Positions 47,801 through 61,146 are shown, counted from the first letter of the stretch. The stretch is DNA of 64,000 nucleotides from Macrotrachela quadricornifera (GCA_022393335.1 JAJEKB010001478.1:564495-628494), one strand, 5' to 3'. Translations and numbers: made by a program. Notes: a model not told the origin generated them from the letters alone.

Positions 47801-50800
47801 GATGATTGTTCTGTAATTATATTTGATTCAAATGGAACAAGTATAGATTCTTGATTAAATTGATTAAGTGTATCAAATGTTGTTGCAACATGACTAGATG
47901 TATCAGCCATAATTGCATATGGGGAATGTAATGTTTGTGGTTTTTCAGATGATGATGAACCTGGTGGTGTATTGTAGATTTGTTCCATTTCATGTGAAAC
48001 TAAAACCAAACAAATTTATTAAATAATTCATTTTTATTTATTTCTATCTCGATCGAAATCTAACAAACCTCCATTAAATGATTTATTGAAAGGATATATA
48101 TTGCCATGATTAATTAATATAGTTGGTATAGGTGGTATTGGTGGAAGTGTATTTTCTTTTCGAGAAGGTGATTTCATATTAGTATTAGAAATATTATGTG
48201 ATTGAGTATTTGAATTTTGATTTGTATTTATTGTTTTATGTTCTATTGTATCATGTGAATCCATAATTGTTTCAAGATCATCCATGGATGGTCCATCGAT
48301 TGTATAAGATGATAATTGATTTTGACGAGTAGTATTTATTGTTGTTAATGGATAATTTGTTCGAGGTATTGAATCTTCATTTTCATCAAAATCGGATAGA
48401 ATCTATAAAAAAGAATATATATATATATTATATTAATAAATTAATATTAATAAAAAATCATACAGATGTTTGTAATTGACTAGGACTAGGAGGAGTAGGT
48501 TGACCATGTTGATAAACATGTTCAGATGTTGGTGTTATTGATTCAATATTATTTAAATTTAATTGATCATTAGGACGAAAACGTTTTAAAGGTAATTGTA
48601 AACTTGAATAGAATAAGAATATAAAGAAAAAAAATTTAAATTAAATATAAAAAAATCAAAATCTTACAATGAATCAGTACGATAAAAATCATATGTTTGT
48701 TTATGTTGTTCAGGTTCATCATCATCAATATTTGTATCATTAAATGCTATTGTCATTGAACGTTTTATACCACGTGATATTGTTGGATTTTGTATTGGAG
48801 AATTAACAGATACAGAATTTAAATTTGTTATTGGAACAAGAACTGATGGTGGACCTGTAATATTAACACTATTTGGTGTTGTTGCAATCCAATCAGTTGA
48901 TTTTTCATTCGTTGTTATTGGTTGAGTATTAGTTGATACAAGAGGAGATGACATTGATTCAATTAATGTATCATGATTTTCTATAGATTCAGATGGATTT
49001 TCAGTTTTAATAGGTTCATTTTTATTTCGATTAGATGATTCGGATATAATAGGTAAAGTAGTATGAGGACGACGATGAAATGGAATAAATGGTGTTGAAC
49101 GAGTATTTGTTGTTGAACATTGATTACATCGACATGAATGATGATTGAGTGTATCACTAATAAATGAACTTATATCATTTGATTTAGTATTTTGTCTAGA
49201 AAAAAATATTCTGTTTTGTTTATAATAAATTATAAAATTTTATATTTTACTTTTTATCAAAATCAATAGAATTATTTCGTTGAGTACTAATCAATAAATT
49301 ATTCGCAAATTTCTTTATAAGAGAATTTTCAATTTTATTTGTATCTGGTATAGTATCTAATGATGTATTATTTGTTGTTGTTGTTGCTAATGGTGGAGGT
49401 GGTGGTGGTGGTAGTGGGGTTGATTTTGATTTTTTTGTTGTTGATGTATCTGATTTTTTATTTATTGATGTATCTTCTTTCTTTATAATTGATTCATCAT
49501 TTATACCAATTTTATATACATAACATGTTGGATAAAACATTCGTGCATTACCTTTGAAAATAAAACAAAAATGATTTTATTCTTAAATGTTTTTCTACAT
49601 TATAGATTCATGTGCTTTATAATGTTTGTGATTCTACTCTGTTCACTTAATGGACGTATCTCGTATTCGTCGAATTGAACTATACCTTTTTTTACCTATT
49701 GATATATGGCATTACAAAAATATTTTCATTTAATTTTTCTAAAGGTTTCGGATTATATGCAAAATTTTCGACTTCTAAGTGTTGTGTTATGGCTATAGCT
49801 TTTCGTTTCTTTGACGCTAGGTACATACGGCTGACTAACAGATACTTCGTAATAAATGGCAGAACTTTACATCCTACATTTAATTCTCTAAACATGCTTT
49901 ATAAAAGCAAAAGGACAAAGTATATCAGAAGATACAGTGTGAAAAGCTCTACAATTATAGATTGTAGTAGTTTTCATGCTGCATCTTCTAGTATATTTTA
50001 TTTTTCTTTCAGTGAAACCTTATTCTAGGAATCAACATATAAAATGTGAAGTTCTACCATTTATTATGAATTACTCCTTATCTAGCGTATAGTGAATGGT
50101 GGAGTATATATACTTTGGATAATTTATACAATTTACTAAAAAAAAGCAAGGTTTTTAAAATTTCATATATCCTAAAACATTTTTGTTACAATTAATCTAT
50201 AGAGTAAGTAAATATGTAGAGTATATAATACCTATTGTAACTTCAACAAAATCTGGTAATCCATCTATGTGCCGAATTTGATAATTTTTTTCCCAATTTT
50301 CCCGATAAATATTTATATCAATTTCTCTACTAATATGACCAATAAGCATTCCATTAATACCATACGGTCCCAAAATAACTATATATATATTAAAATAATT
50401 ATAAATTACAAAAAAAGAACATTTAATATAAATAATTATTGTATACCATTTGATGGTGAAGTTTGTTCAAGATCTTTAGTTGTTAAATTAAATATATGTT
50501 TATGACGTTGAACATCAACACTTGCACATACTTTATTATCACCATGAAGAAAAAAATTAAAATTAAAAGAAAAATTAGGTCTAAATTAAATATAAATAAT
50601 AAATATCGTTAATAAGTTTGTCTTATTTTGTTTTGTTTTAAATATTTAAAATATTTATTTTCTACGTACACTTTAACATCGGAATGATCATTAACAGGTA
50701 AAACAAACCATTTATTCAAACGAGCAAAACCTTTTGATAATAAATATCTAATAAATCGAAAAAAAAAAAGAATTTATATATATTCTAATCATTCAATATT

Positions 50801-51315
50801 ACTTTTCAATCATATTATGCAATGCTTTAAACAACATTGATCGACAATCATATGACATTGCATTTTCATTCCATGATCCATGTGCTTGAGTTATTGCTGA
50901 ATATATAATAATAAAAAAGAACAAAAAAAAACTTATCAATACAATTTTATTAAAAATCCTTACGTCTTAAATTAGGTAGATCCGATGGAAGATCTTCATT
51001 AATACCAAATAACCAAAGTTCTCGTTCTGTTTTTTGTCCATCACCTGTTGGTACACGTCTCCATGCACATAATATATCAGCATGTAATGCATCCCAATAT
51101 GCAATTAAAACTGGATCTTTATAATTATCGATACGACCTGATTGATTAGTTTCTAAACGATAGTTAATTATTCGACGAAAACATTTCCATTTCATATCAT
51201 TTAAACTTTGCTAAAATAATAAAAGATATTTTATATTTCCTATTTATTTTTTTAAAATAATTACCAAAGCAAATAAATTTGTATGACAATGTTCAAGACT
51301 ACACGGTGTATTCAT
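41898..51315 (-). CDS. MED13: Mediator complex subunit 13 (MED13), about 20 exons
   Basis: Runs on the minus strand from ATG 51315 to TGA 41898-41900. Exon 1 (51315-51265) encodes [17 protein letters not shown], matching the MED13 N-terminus (SLEDCHxNLFxLxDLxGIKW); exon 2 (51210-50964) continues [10 protein letters not shown]...[10 protein letters not shown]...RELWLFGI, the N-terminal MED13 domain. Later exons hold [34 protein letters not shown] and, at 46945-48009, a long Ser/Asn-rich linker with [10 protein letters not shown] (a TPxxS pattern as in FBW7 phosphodegrons). The last third (41898-45980) is the PIWI-like part, ending [20 protein letters not shown] then [14 protein letters not shown], the hallmark MED13 C-terminus. 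The estimated product is 1,900-2,000 aa, near the human size. MED13 links the CDK8 kinase module to core Mediator in the nucleus. Most introns are 50-100 nt; those at about 46000-46940 and 49555-50230 are long because they contain palindromic repeats. Confidence 0.9.
46070..46830. repeat. Palindrome-family copy C in a MED13 intron
   Basis: Contains GATGGTGGCACTTTTGCCGC, CATAACATGATATAATAAAG, TCTTTCGACGTTACCGAAAA, GAGATGCAGCGTGAAATGAT followed by CTACAAC, and the inverted GATTGTAGAACTTTTCAAGC followed by TGCACC, all resembling copies A, B and D. A local inverted pair (GACGTCCTCAGTC / GGGCTGAGGACATC) lies at 46069-46207. It fills most of the intron. Boundaries are approximate. Confidence 0.55.
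49830..50105. repeat. Palindrome-family copy D in a MED13 intron
   Basis: Left arm: AATGGCAGAACTTTACAT ... AGAAGATACAGTGTGAAAAG then CTCTACAAT. Right arm in inverse: ATTGTAGTAGTTTTCATGCT then GCATCTTCT ... AATGTGAAGTTCTACCATTT. Arms are about 105-130 bp with only a few bases between them, so the DNA forms a near-perfect cruciform centre. Shares the inner motif with copies A-C. Confidence 0.65.
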
Positions 51316-51807
51316 TATTGTTTCTATTATTTTAAATCAATAATAAAAGGTTTTTTGATCGGATCATAATAATGGAATATCCAACATTGACCATAGATTT
51401 TTCTTAAAAAATATACGAAAATTAAACACAATAACAGCTGTTTGATATATGTATTGAAAGAGAAAAAAAAACAACAACAACATATTTAATGACATATAGA
51501 AAAAAAATAAATGTAATTGTAATTGATTATTACGCTATAAGATTAGGTTTTAATAAATTTTCATTAGGGAGGATTTATAATGATTAATCATTGGTAGAAA
51601 AAATTGAGCAATAGAATTATTATGTTCTATTTTGTATTATATTTAATATAAACGTTTAAACAAAAAGAAAATTATTAATATTCAAATATATGATTAATTT
51701 TTTTTTTGCATTTCTAATTTATATGAATCTACCATATATTAATAATTTTTTAGTTACTCTTTTCATTAAAATTTTTTTTTATTTCAGTTAATAATCTAAC
51801 ATTAACC
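51316..51807. promoter_or_regulatory. Bidirectional promoter region (MED13 / membrane protein)
   Basis: 490 bp between the divergent starts of MED13 and the 401-aa membrane protein. A T-rich tract ending ATTTCAG at about 51786 looks like a splice acceptor 22 nt ahead of the ATG at 51808, compatible with a 5'UTR intron or spliced-leader site. Confidence 0.45.
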
Positions 51808-54800
51808 ATGGTCTCTTGTGGTGTGTGTATGCAAAGTGTTGTTATAAATTTCATTATATTAATCTGGTCATTAATGCTTGATGGATATTTTATTAGTGAA
51901 AATCGTGGTATTAAAAGTGGCCTTGTCTATTGTGAATTAGAAGGATGGATATTACCAGTGTAAGATTATTTTTTTTCTAATAGATAAAATATAATAAAAT
52001 GATTTTAATGTAAATGTATCTTTTCTTTCATTCTCTATTTCATAAAATACATAATAATATCAGATAGAAACTATATTTAAATTTTAATTATTTGAATTTA
52101 TATTTTAGTCGTTAATAGACATAGTGAACTCTAATCGTAAGGATGGTTATGAAACAATTTGTTTTATAATGCAAAGATGTGCTTGTTTTTGGATGCCTTT
52201 CGAATATGCAACTATTTATTGAAGTGAATAATACTGACTTTTCTTTCCATAAAAGATTCAAACTAGATGAGTTTTGAAGTACATTTTGAGGCAGTTACGT
52301 TCTACAAGATTTGTTTCTTACATTGATATATCCTTACTTCTAGGACAAGCACATATTTGTCTTGCAACTCTATTATATTAAGATCAAATGAACTTTTATT
52401 GATTCTTGCGATCAAGATTCACCGAGTTCTATTTGCGGTTAAAATATGAGTCCAAAGGATTAAAATTTGAATAATTCTCATCTCATATTGCCTAGTCTGA
52501 CGTTAAAATTAATGGCTTCAACCAAAGATCGAAATGGGGCAAGGAATAAGTTTTATTGCCGACGCATTTCCTCGTTTTAGAATTTCATTCTAAATGTCCT
52601 TGTATAAACGATGTAAAGTCGTTCTAATCAATAGAAGTATGTTAGATAGATGTCTTTGTGCTAGAAAACTATATCTTCACAAAAATTTTGAGATACAGCA
52701 CGGACGAAAAGTCAAAACCGAATTGATTATATATATATATATCGTTTAAACAAATAAATTGCTGAGCACCCATTTGATCATCGTATTATGTTTGATTGTC
52801 GTAAGCGTTGGACCATATATTCACCATTTCTTATTACTTACTCGTTCTATTTCTTCTGAAATCACTGTATTTATCTTATGATTCACGCCTGTCACTCATT
52901 TTATAGCATCTTCTTTATTTGTAGCGTTTATTGTTCGATTTCAGCTATATCACATCTTATTACAGATATTTTAGTGAGAGATTCCATTTATCCATATTTA
53001 TAGTCTCTCTTTCCATAGGATTTAGCGCACTTCTTTTATCTTTGGCTTATCTGTTTGCTTATATATTCGTCCATGTATATTTCATTAATATTGTTGCTGT
53101 CTGTTATTTTATGGGATGATATCAATATATGTTTTCTTTATTTGCTTCTCACCTTATTTGTGCCTTCTTAAGAGTGATGTCGTTTGAGTCTTTATATTTA
53201 ATTTCTTTTTTTTCTAATATTATTTAAGATAGTTGAATTCAAAATAATTCATTTTGAATAAATATATTCTTGTTAAAAGCATTTTATGAATTTAAGACGA
53301 AGTGGGATAGGGAGCAAAAAGTTCTCCCCGTCTCGACCTCTGGCTTCAACATCAATGTATAGAGAATTTTGTGTTTTATAATAATTTTACAACCTTACTA
53401 TTGTTCAGAAGAAAGAAGATTTTGAATTAATACCTCTTGATATTTTTAAAGTCTAATACCTATTGTATAAAACATTCTTATCTGTATCATTTTTGAAGAA
53501 AATAATATGACTATTAAGTCAACTAATACAAATTTTCAGGTTATTTAAAATTAAAATTTATAATGACAAATAGTTATTATACAACAGAATATTCGAATAT
53601 ATTTTAAATTCGAGAAAAACTATTATAAAAATATGTAAATTATTTAAAAACGAATAAAGCTAGTAATTTGCGATTGTCAGCAAGACTTAATGTGAAAATT
53701 ATGTATGAATTTATCTAAAATTTGGATGTTTACAGATATAGAATACAAAGGTTACATAAACCTTATGAATTAATTGCCACAAATCATTGAAAAATATATT
53801 TTATATGCAAAAAAACAATATTAAACTATTTCTTGTTTTTTTTTTATTTTTTAAAGTTATTCATTTTTTACATCTATTGGTATAATTATTGCTTGTATAC
53901 AATTAATACTTTTAATTGTTTGTTGTGGTTGTTTAAAAGCTGAAGAATGTCTTCGTGTACGTTCATATACAATTGATTTATTATGGGCAATTTTAAAAGA
54001 AATTCCTCAAATAATGATTATTTTTTATATAAATTTATGTCGTGATGGTTGGTTTAAAATGACTTCATTATTTAAAGCAATATTTTCAATATTTATAACT
54101 ATATGGAAACTCTATAATCTTTATACATTTTTACGTAATGATGTTAAATCAAATGATATACCAAATTGGTGTCGAAAAAAACGTTTATATATATGTTTTC
54201 CAATATTTCTTATACCAGTTTGGTTTATTAATTTAGCATTATCAATAATGATTGCAATTTTATTTGTTCATCGTCATCATGGTGCAGGTTTTATTGATAT
54301 ATCTGGTTCAATACATAAATTATATGTACAAGATAAATATTTATATACAAAATATATTATAAATTCAGGTATTTATTTACATTGGCCAGATAATAATTAT
54401 AATAATTCATATATGAAATTATCTGATATTGATTATATAATGGCAAATAAGAAAATTCATATTAATTTATTATTTAAATTACCTTATGTTTGTTTTGAAA
54501 AATCTTCATTAGATCAAAAAATAAAAAAATGTTATAAATTAAATAAGGAAACAAATCATTTTTCAAAAATACCTATAAATGAATTTGAATATAATACATA
54601 TAATTTAAAATTAGAAAATGCAACATTTTTATTTCGATATAAACCACATTCAAATAAATATAATTTAGGACAAATTATTTATCATGGTGATGTTAATTTA
54701 GAAACATTATTTTTAGATGAATTATTATATTTTCGTTTACATCATGATTATATTCAAGATTATAATGATGATTTTCTTTCTCGAACATCAATAGATAATT

Positions 54801-54910
54801 ATCAATTTTATAAAATTCATCATCAACTTATACCAATTGAAAAAGCCTGGAGACATGGTCTTGGAAAATGTCGACCTTGTATATTAGGACCAGAAAAGTC
54901 TATAAAATAA
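51808..54910 (+). CDS. Multipass membrane protein of unknown family, 401 aa
   Basis: Exon 1 51808-51959 and exon 2 53857-54910 join in frame (1,206 nt). The first exon gives MVSCGVCMQSVVINFIILIW and the second continues with four further hydrophobic segments: SIGIIIACIQLILLIVCCG (about 56-74), LWAILKEIPQIMIIFYI, LFKAIFSIFITIW and ICFPIFLIPVWFINLALSIM (about 150-180). The C-terminal 215 residues are soluble and Asn/Tyr/Lys-rich. The EIPQ segment between TMs and the five-TM layout do not let me name a family. The intron is 1,897 nt, against about 50 nt elsewhere; it has a short frame at 52931-53119 that I do not call. Confidence 0.7.
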
Positions 54911-57016
54911 TTTCTTTTCTTTTTTTTTTTTTGGTTGAATATTATTACCACTAAATGTATTCGCTTTTGTTTGTAATATTTTACCGATGTATTGCTCAGA
55001 GAAAAACATTTATTTAAAGATAGATAAACTAATATATATTTTATATTGTGTGTCAGATGAATACGAGAGAAAATATTGTTTAGAGTGAACTTTAATTAAA
55101 AAATAAATATTTAATGAAATTTAAAATAAAAAAAAAATGTCACTAGAGAAAACAAAATACAACATATTCGTTTAGATTTTATTGTGATTTTTAATTAATA
55201 AATAAATATATATTTCTGTTATTTATCAATAAGATCTTGCCATTAAATGTATAATCAACAGAAAATATAATTGGAAAAATTTGTATCAATTCTATTAACA
55301 TATACTTAAAGATCATTGTGCCTTAAGGGAGTTCTGTTTGAATAACTTTGGAAGTATCTATGAATGTATGATATTATTTCTTAGAGAATATTATATAAGA
55401 TAAATGAACTAGAATTTATTATCTATTAAACATTAAAAATGACATAAAGTCAAGTTAAATATAATATAATAACTTCTACTGATAAATAAGATTGAGTTAT
55501 TATTAAGAATAAAATGATTGGTCTCCTAAATCAATGTTGATCAGACCATCTGCTTTATCTGTAATATTATTTTCTTGTTTCTCTACTATCTATCTTTTGT
55601 TTTTCTGTTGCTATACTAAATAATCTAAAAAACAGATAATTAAGAAATATAGAATTATATTTTATCTATTGAAAAAAAAAACAAAATTTCGAAAATATAA
55701 ATAAATAAAATTAAATCGTATTATCTTGTTCATATTAAATTATTATTCTAAATAGCAAACTATAACAAGTTTTACTTATTTTAACACAGAACATAATTAT
55801 TATTCTAAGCATTATCGATGTTCTAACATATTTTGACTCTATCTCTAATTGAAATTTTTACAATATAAATATGCAAAATATGTAAAGAAAATTCTATTGG
55901 GAATTTTATAAAAACATCTTTTGCCAAAAAAATATATACAATTGTTTAGATGCTTGTCAAAAGAATTTTTTTTATATTCAATCTTTTTTTTTTTTTTATA
56001 TACATTTGTCCATAGATGATAACTATAAAACTGATGTTCATTCAGATGTAGAATGATAATGATCAAGTGATAATATAAATATATATGAAAATGATTTTTT
56101 TTTTTCTTTTTTCTATGCGTAAATGATGCATACCAAGGTGATTGTTATGCGAGTTCATCGACATAAATCATCAAGATTTTTCTCCTTATATATTCTATAT
56201 AGTTGATTATTGGCAATGATGGCTTAGTAAGAAAAAGCGAGATGATAAACGATTTATTGCTTAAAATAAACATGATTCCATATATTTTCTTTTTTCTTTT
56301 CTTTTTTTTTTACTAATAATAGATCTCGTTTATATAATGAATATGATCATTCAGTGAAGGACAGATAGATATATTGATAGATCGGTAACTCTTGTTAAGC
56401 GGCAGGTGGGAAGAAAAGAAACAGCATCTATATCGGTAAAGCAGAAATGTCCTTGTTATGTTGAGTAGCTAAAGAAAAAAAAACCGAGAATCTTTCTGTT
56501 TGTTTTTTGTGGTCGTCACTCATCTCGAAAGAAAGAAGACACAGAGGGAGAGAGAGAGAGAACGAAGAAAGAAAGAAGCGTTACAAGCAATATTAATCAT
56601 AAGTTCATTCGTTTCCTATCTCTCTCCCTTGCTTCTGCTTTATACTTATTTGCATCGTTTTTCTCCTAACAACGTCCCCGATGTAATTGTGTATATTGTG
56701 TATGTGGTCAAATTTATATATTCTGTTTGTACGTGCGAAGAGAAGAGAGAGGGAGAAAAGAGAGAAGAGAAGAAAATGAAGGATACATAACGGCAGAGAT
56801 ATGATATTAGATTGAAGCGAGCGCCCATTCTTCTCTTTCTCTCTATCGTTTGCACGCCAAAGAAAACAAGCGACGATGTCGATGACAGTCTCATGCTAAT
56901 CGAGCGTTGACTAACGCATCGCCACTACAATTCTTTTTTACCACACGAGAAATAATAATAATAACAACAAAACCACCGTTAAAGCAAGCAAGCAACCAAG
57001 CAAGCAAACAAGGCCA
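54911..57016. other. Intergenic and 5' region of the claudin-like gene
   Basis: Gene-free AT-rich DNA to about 56480, then a GA-repeat tract (about 56535-56575) and mixed purine runs, and a CAAG/GCAA repeat (56983-57011) directly before the ATG at 57017. The GA tract could act as a GAGA-type promoter element; frames at 56500-56894 are low complexity. Confidence 0.4.
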
Positions 57017-58354
57017 ATGGCAAAGAAATCTAAAGAAACAACAGCTACTACTAAAATTGAAACAAAACCTAAAGGTTCTGCAGATCCTGCTGCAACTAGA
57101 AATCTTATACGTTTATTAAATATACTTGCTCTATTATTAGCAATAACTGCTTTTCTTCTTCAATTTTTTGCTGTTATAACACATCATTGGAAATGGCAAG
57201 CAACAAATTTACCATCACTATTTGAACATAATGATCCTAATATAAAATCATATGTTTCTGAAGACAGTCGAATTGTTCAAAATTATGGTTTATATTCACG
57301 TGATATTAAAGTTTATGCTAATCATGATGAACAAATTGATATTCAAGCAAGTACACGTTTTCCAAGATTAGATAATGGTGAGGAAAGTTTACATGAGTGT
57401 TTATCAATAACAAGTACACTTCGAGGTTCATTACTAACATGTGCTGATCATCTTATATCACCAAGACAATGTCATTGTCGACGATATCCTTATTGGAATG
57501 CAGTAATATTCTTTGAAATAACAGCATTAGTATTACTTGGTCTTGCTGTAGTAATTTGTGCATTACTTACAACACATTTTCATGCATTACTTAAACCAAT
57601 TGGTGTTGTTTTATCATTTCTTGCTTTTCTATTTTTATTAATTGGTCTTATTTTAATATTAAGTTATCTTAAACGTGAAACACGTTCAATTGCTGATAAA
57701 TATCCTCATATTTATACACGACTTACACATGAAGCTAGACGATCTTATTCACCTTCAGTTCATAAAGTTGTTCGTCGTCAAACACCTGAAAGATATCGTG
57801 CATATTCTGTATCATCTGAAACACGACAATATAATAATACACATTATTATCAATTTTCACCGGATATAAATGATTGGATACTTGTACCTTATCAAAGACA
57901 AGGTGCTGCTCCTTATTCACCACGTACACAACCAATTACTACTCAACGTACAACAACTCCACCTCCACGTAATATATATGGTCCAGTGGTAGGTTATGAT
58001 CAAGTTTATAAGGAAACACATGCATGTATTGGTTGGTCAACTGTATTATCAATACTTGCTATGATACTTGCATTACTTTTACCATTAATTCTTGCTTTTT
58101 CATGGATTACTGCTAAAAAATTAGTACCAGAAGTAAAAACTGTAACAACAACAACTGTTAGAACTGAAATTGTACCATTTCCACAAGAAGTTAATGTTGA
58201 AACGGTACCATTAACAAGACCAATTCCAACTGAACATATTCGACAAGGTCCATATGATAATTATGGTGGACGACAAGAAGTAGGTGTTGTACGTGATGTT
58301 CATATTCGTGATGAACATCCAACAACAACAACAACACAAACATATCGTACATAA
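57017..58354 (+). CDS. Claudin/PMP22-like four-TM membrane protein
   Basis: Single exon, 445 aa. Hydrophobic segments at about 32-54, 161-183, 192-216 and 338-364. The first extracellular loop (55-160) contains HHWKW (56-60), YGLYS (90-94) and several cysteines (C129, C142, C152, C154), resembling the W..GL.....C pattern of the PMP22/EMP/claudin superfamily. Loop 2 (217-337) is far longer than in true claudins and rich in Tyr, Arg, Ser and Pro. The cytosolic C-terminus is Thr-rich. This could be a junctional or surface tetraspan protein; the claudin link is suggestive rather than firm. Intronless unlike most neighbours. Confidence 0.65.
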   Translation: MAKKSKETTATTKIETKPKGSADPAATRNLIRLLNILALLLAITAFLLQFFAVITHHWKWQATNLPSLFEHNDPNIKSYVSEDSRIVQNYGLYSRDIKVYANHDEQIDIQASTRFPRLDNGEESLHECLSITSTLRGSLLTCADHLISPRQCHCRRYPYWNAVIFFEITALVLLGLAVVICALLTTHFHALLKPIGVVLSFLAFLFLLIGLILILSYLKRETRSIADKYPHIYTRLTHEARRSYSPSVHKVVRRQTPERYRAYSVSSETRQYNNTHYYQFSPDINDWILVPYQRQGAAPYSPRTQPITTQRTTTPPPRNIYGPVVGYDQVYKETHACIGWSTVLSILAMILALLLPLILAFSWITAKKLVPEVKTVTTTTVRTEIVPFPQEVNVETVPLTRPIPTEHIRQGPYDNYGGRQEVGVVRDVHIRDEHPTTTTTQTYRT

Positions 58355-58629
58355 ACAATTCAATTATAATTAAATATTACTATTATTATTATTATTATTC
58401 ATGTTTTATATTAATTAGTTGCATCTTTTGAACAGTATATTTTAGACTAGCACATACATATATATTTTTATTTATTTATTTCGTTTATTTTAACCTAATT
58501 TTTTTTCTTTTAATCTAATATGTATTGTGTTTGTTTGTTTGGTGTTCTTTTTTTTTTTATTTTGCTTAAATATTATAATAAATTCTCGCTTTTTTCTTTC
58601 TTTTTTTTTATTATATTAAAATTAAAATT
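58355..58629. other. Convergent 3' region with ATT microsatellite
   Basis: 275 bp between convergent stops; contains (ATT)n at about 58380-58400 and T-rich runs. No gene. Confidence 0.4.
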
Positions 58630-61146
58630 TTATTTAATAAGCATTCGAATTGATTGTAATAATTGTTCATACTCTTCATTAGCAATATTTATAGAATGAT
58701 CAGAATTAATTTCTTGTGTAATGATAATTGTTGGTTTTTCATTTGATATTTGTTTTGAATTTTGATAAGGATTTTCTAATTTTTCAATAGCTGATTCTAA
58801 AGAAAAAAGACGTTCTTGAAAACCTTGTCCTAACCATTCATTATCGAGTATATCTATAATAAGAAAAAAAAAATAATATTTTATATATTTGATAAAAAAA
58901 AAATAAACTATACCAAGATTAGGTAAATTATTTTTTACATCTTGATGATAAGATAAAGAATTACAAAGAGGATTTGATAAATTATTTTGATGATCCATTA
59001 AACATAATGAACGTAAATGTGTTAATTGTAATAATGGAGCAAGAGATTTAAGTCTAAGAAAAATAAAATAAATGTATATTATATATCATTAACATTTTTA
59101 ATTGACTGTCTATATACGTTTATTTTATATACTATATACATAAACAAAACAAAAAAAATAAATTTCTTTGACTTCTATTAGATAACCTCTGCTCTTTTAA
59201 GTTCTTGATATATATCCGAACAGACGCTTATTGTCATCATTATCTTTTTTATCATTATCTCTATCATTGTATATATACATATATAAAAGATAGACAGGTG
59301 TCAATCATAGTACACATATCATTCATATCCAAGGATATTTCAAAAAAAAAAAAAAGAAAGAAATCTATATTGAATAATCTTACCCTGTAAGATCATTTCC
59401 AGCAATATTAAGTATTTCTAAATTTTCACATGATTGAAGACCTTCTAAAGAATTAATTTGATTTTTATTTAATGATAAGATTTTTAATTGTGTAAGTGTA
59501 CCAAAACCACGAATATTTGTTAGGTTATTATTATTCAAATTTAAGATAATTAAATTACGACATATACTTAAACAATTAGCATCATTAAGATCTATTCAAA
59601 TAATATTTTTTTTATTAAATTATAATAAACAAAAAAAAACAGATATATACTTCGGGAATTTAAATTAAGAAATAAAATATTTTCAGCATCAAATTGACCT
59701 TGTTCATGTTTAATAATATCAATTAAAGGTTCTATAATATAAAAAAACTAATTAGTAACATAAAACTTTTTTGATTTTATTACGTGAATCAGACATAATC
59801 TAAAATACATATAAATAAATTTATTTTTCATTGTTTTTCTTTTTAAATCAATAAATAAATCAATAGATAGATATAATAACGAAGCAAAAAAAAATATATT
59901 AACGAACATTCATCTGACTTCGAACAACAAAAAAAATAAAAATAAAAATAAAAATATTTATAGAATTACACATGAACTATCTTTAAATAAAATTGGATAT
60001 TGATTACAACAAACAGAACGTTTCAATGGTTGTTGTGTACGAAATTGTAAATCACCTGTATCATCATCATCATCATCATTAGCAAGTAAAGCATGATTAG
60101 CACTATTAGTTGATTTAAATATTTTTAATTCTTCACGTAATTCATCTTTTGTTAATTTTTGTATTGGCATAATAAAATTATCTTCACTAGAAAATAAATT
60201 AGAATAATATTTATTATTTTCTTGTTTTGGTTTTTTTTTGTGTTTTAGGTCAAATGAACTATCTCATTATATATTATATATTTTTGATGTAAATAAAAAG
60301 TGAAAAACAGTCGTTACGTGATGATTCTATTTAGTTATAATATAAATATTTATATTGGTTGATGATATTTTTCTCTAGAGAATATACTATACTTAGATCT
60401 ATTAGTAGTTTCCATTCATTATCAGTTATGATGTCTATGCGTGCTTATGAAAAGAAATTAGATTAATACAGGAAATGTTTTATATCTTAACAATATTTAA
60501 AATATAAATCTGGGAAGCATAACAATTCAACTGATTGATTTCATAAGAACTAGTACTCAAAATAACTTTATAAATAAAATGTATTTTAAGAACAAATATA
60601 AGATATTTGCTTTGGATGCAGAGATTATTGAATAGCATAAATTAGTTAGAGTTCATCCACTTTACATGACATGAGTTTTAATGTCAAATAAAAATATAAA
60701 TATATAAGAAAAAAAAAAGAACACTAACTCAGAATTATCATTGTCACTAATTGTTACTAGCGGTTGATAAGATGAATCATCATTCAATGGTATTTGAGTA
60801 TTTATCATTCTTTAAAAAAAGAAAAAAAAATTAAAATAGAACATCTTTTCGTTTTTTTCTTTATTACTTTAATCCAGAAGAAATTTGTATTGATGTAGAA
60901 CGAGAAAGAGATTGTACAAGATCTGGTTTTTTTGATATCATTGGACGAATTTTTGCTAATGGATCTAATGTCAATAAATGTATACATAAATGACATTCTC
61001 AGCAAGAAAAATCATCTCACCCGTTGATTTACAATTATTTCGAATTGGTTGATTTGTCACAACATTCAATGCCTTAATAAATAATTAATAAAATTATTTA
61101 TAGGAAATTATCAATACTTACAGTACGATTTATTTTAGAATTTTCC
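58630..61146 (-). CDS. Leucine-rich-repeat protein, ten exons
   Basis: Exons (minus): 61146-61120, 61072-61021, 60964-60868, 60809-60729, 60186-59970, 59784-59799, 59731-59651, 59591-59384, 59053-58914, 58853-58630; they join to 1,143 nt (380 aa). The N-terminal half is polar with an Asp run (DDDDDD). About four LRRs of SDS22 type follow: LIILNLNNNNLTNIRGF, LKILSLNKNQINSLEGL, LEILNIAGNDLTGLKSL, LRSLCLMDHQNNLSNPLCN, capped by LPNLDILDNEWLGQGF, like the LRRcap of SDS22/LRRC61/centriolar LRR proteins. The C-terminal 60 residues are helical. Such proteins are protein-interaction scaffolds, often ciliary or phosphatase-linked; the role is unknown here. The 16-nt exon is required to keep frame. Confidence 0.75.
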
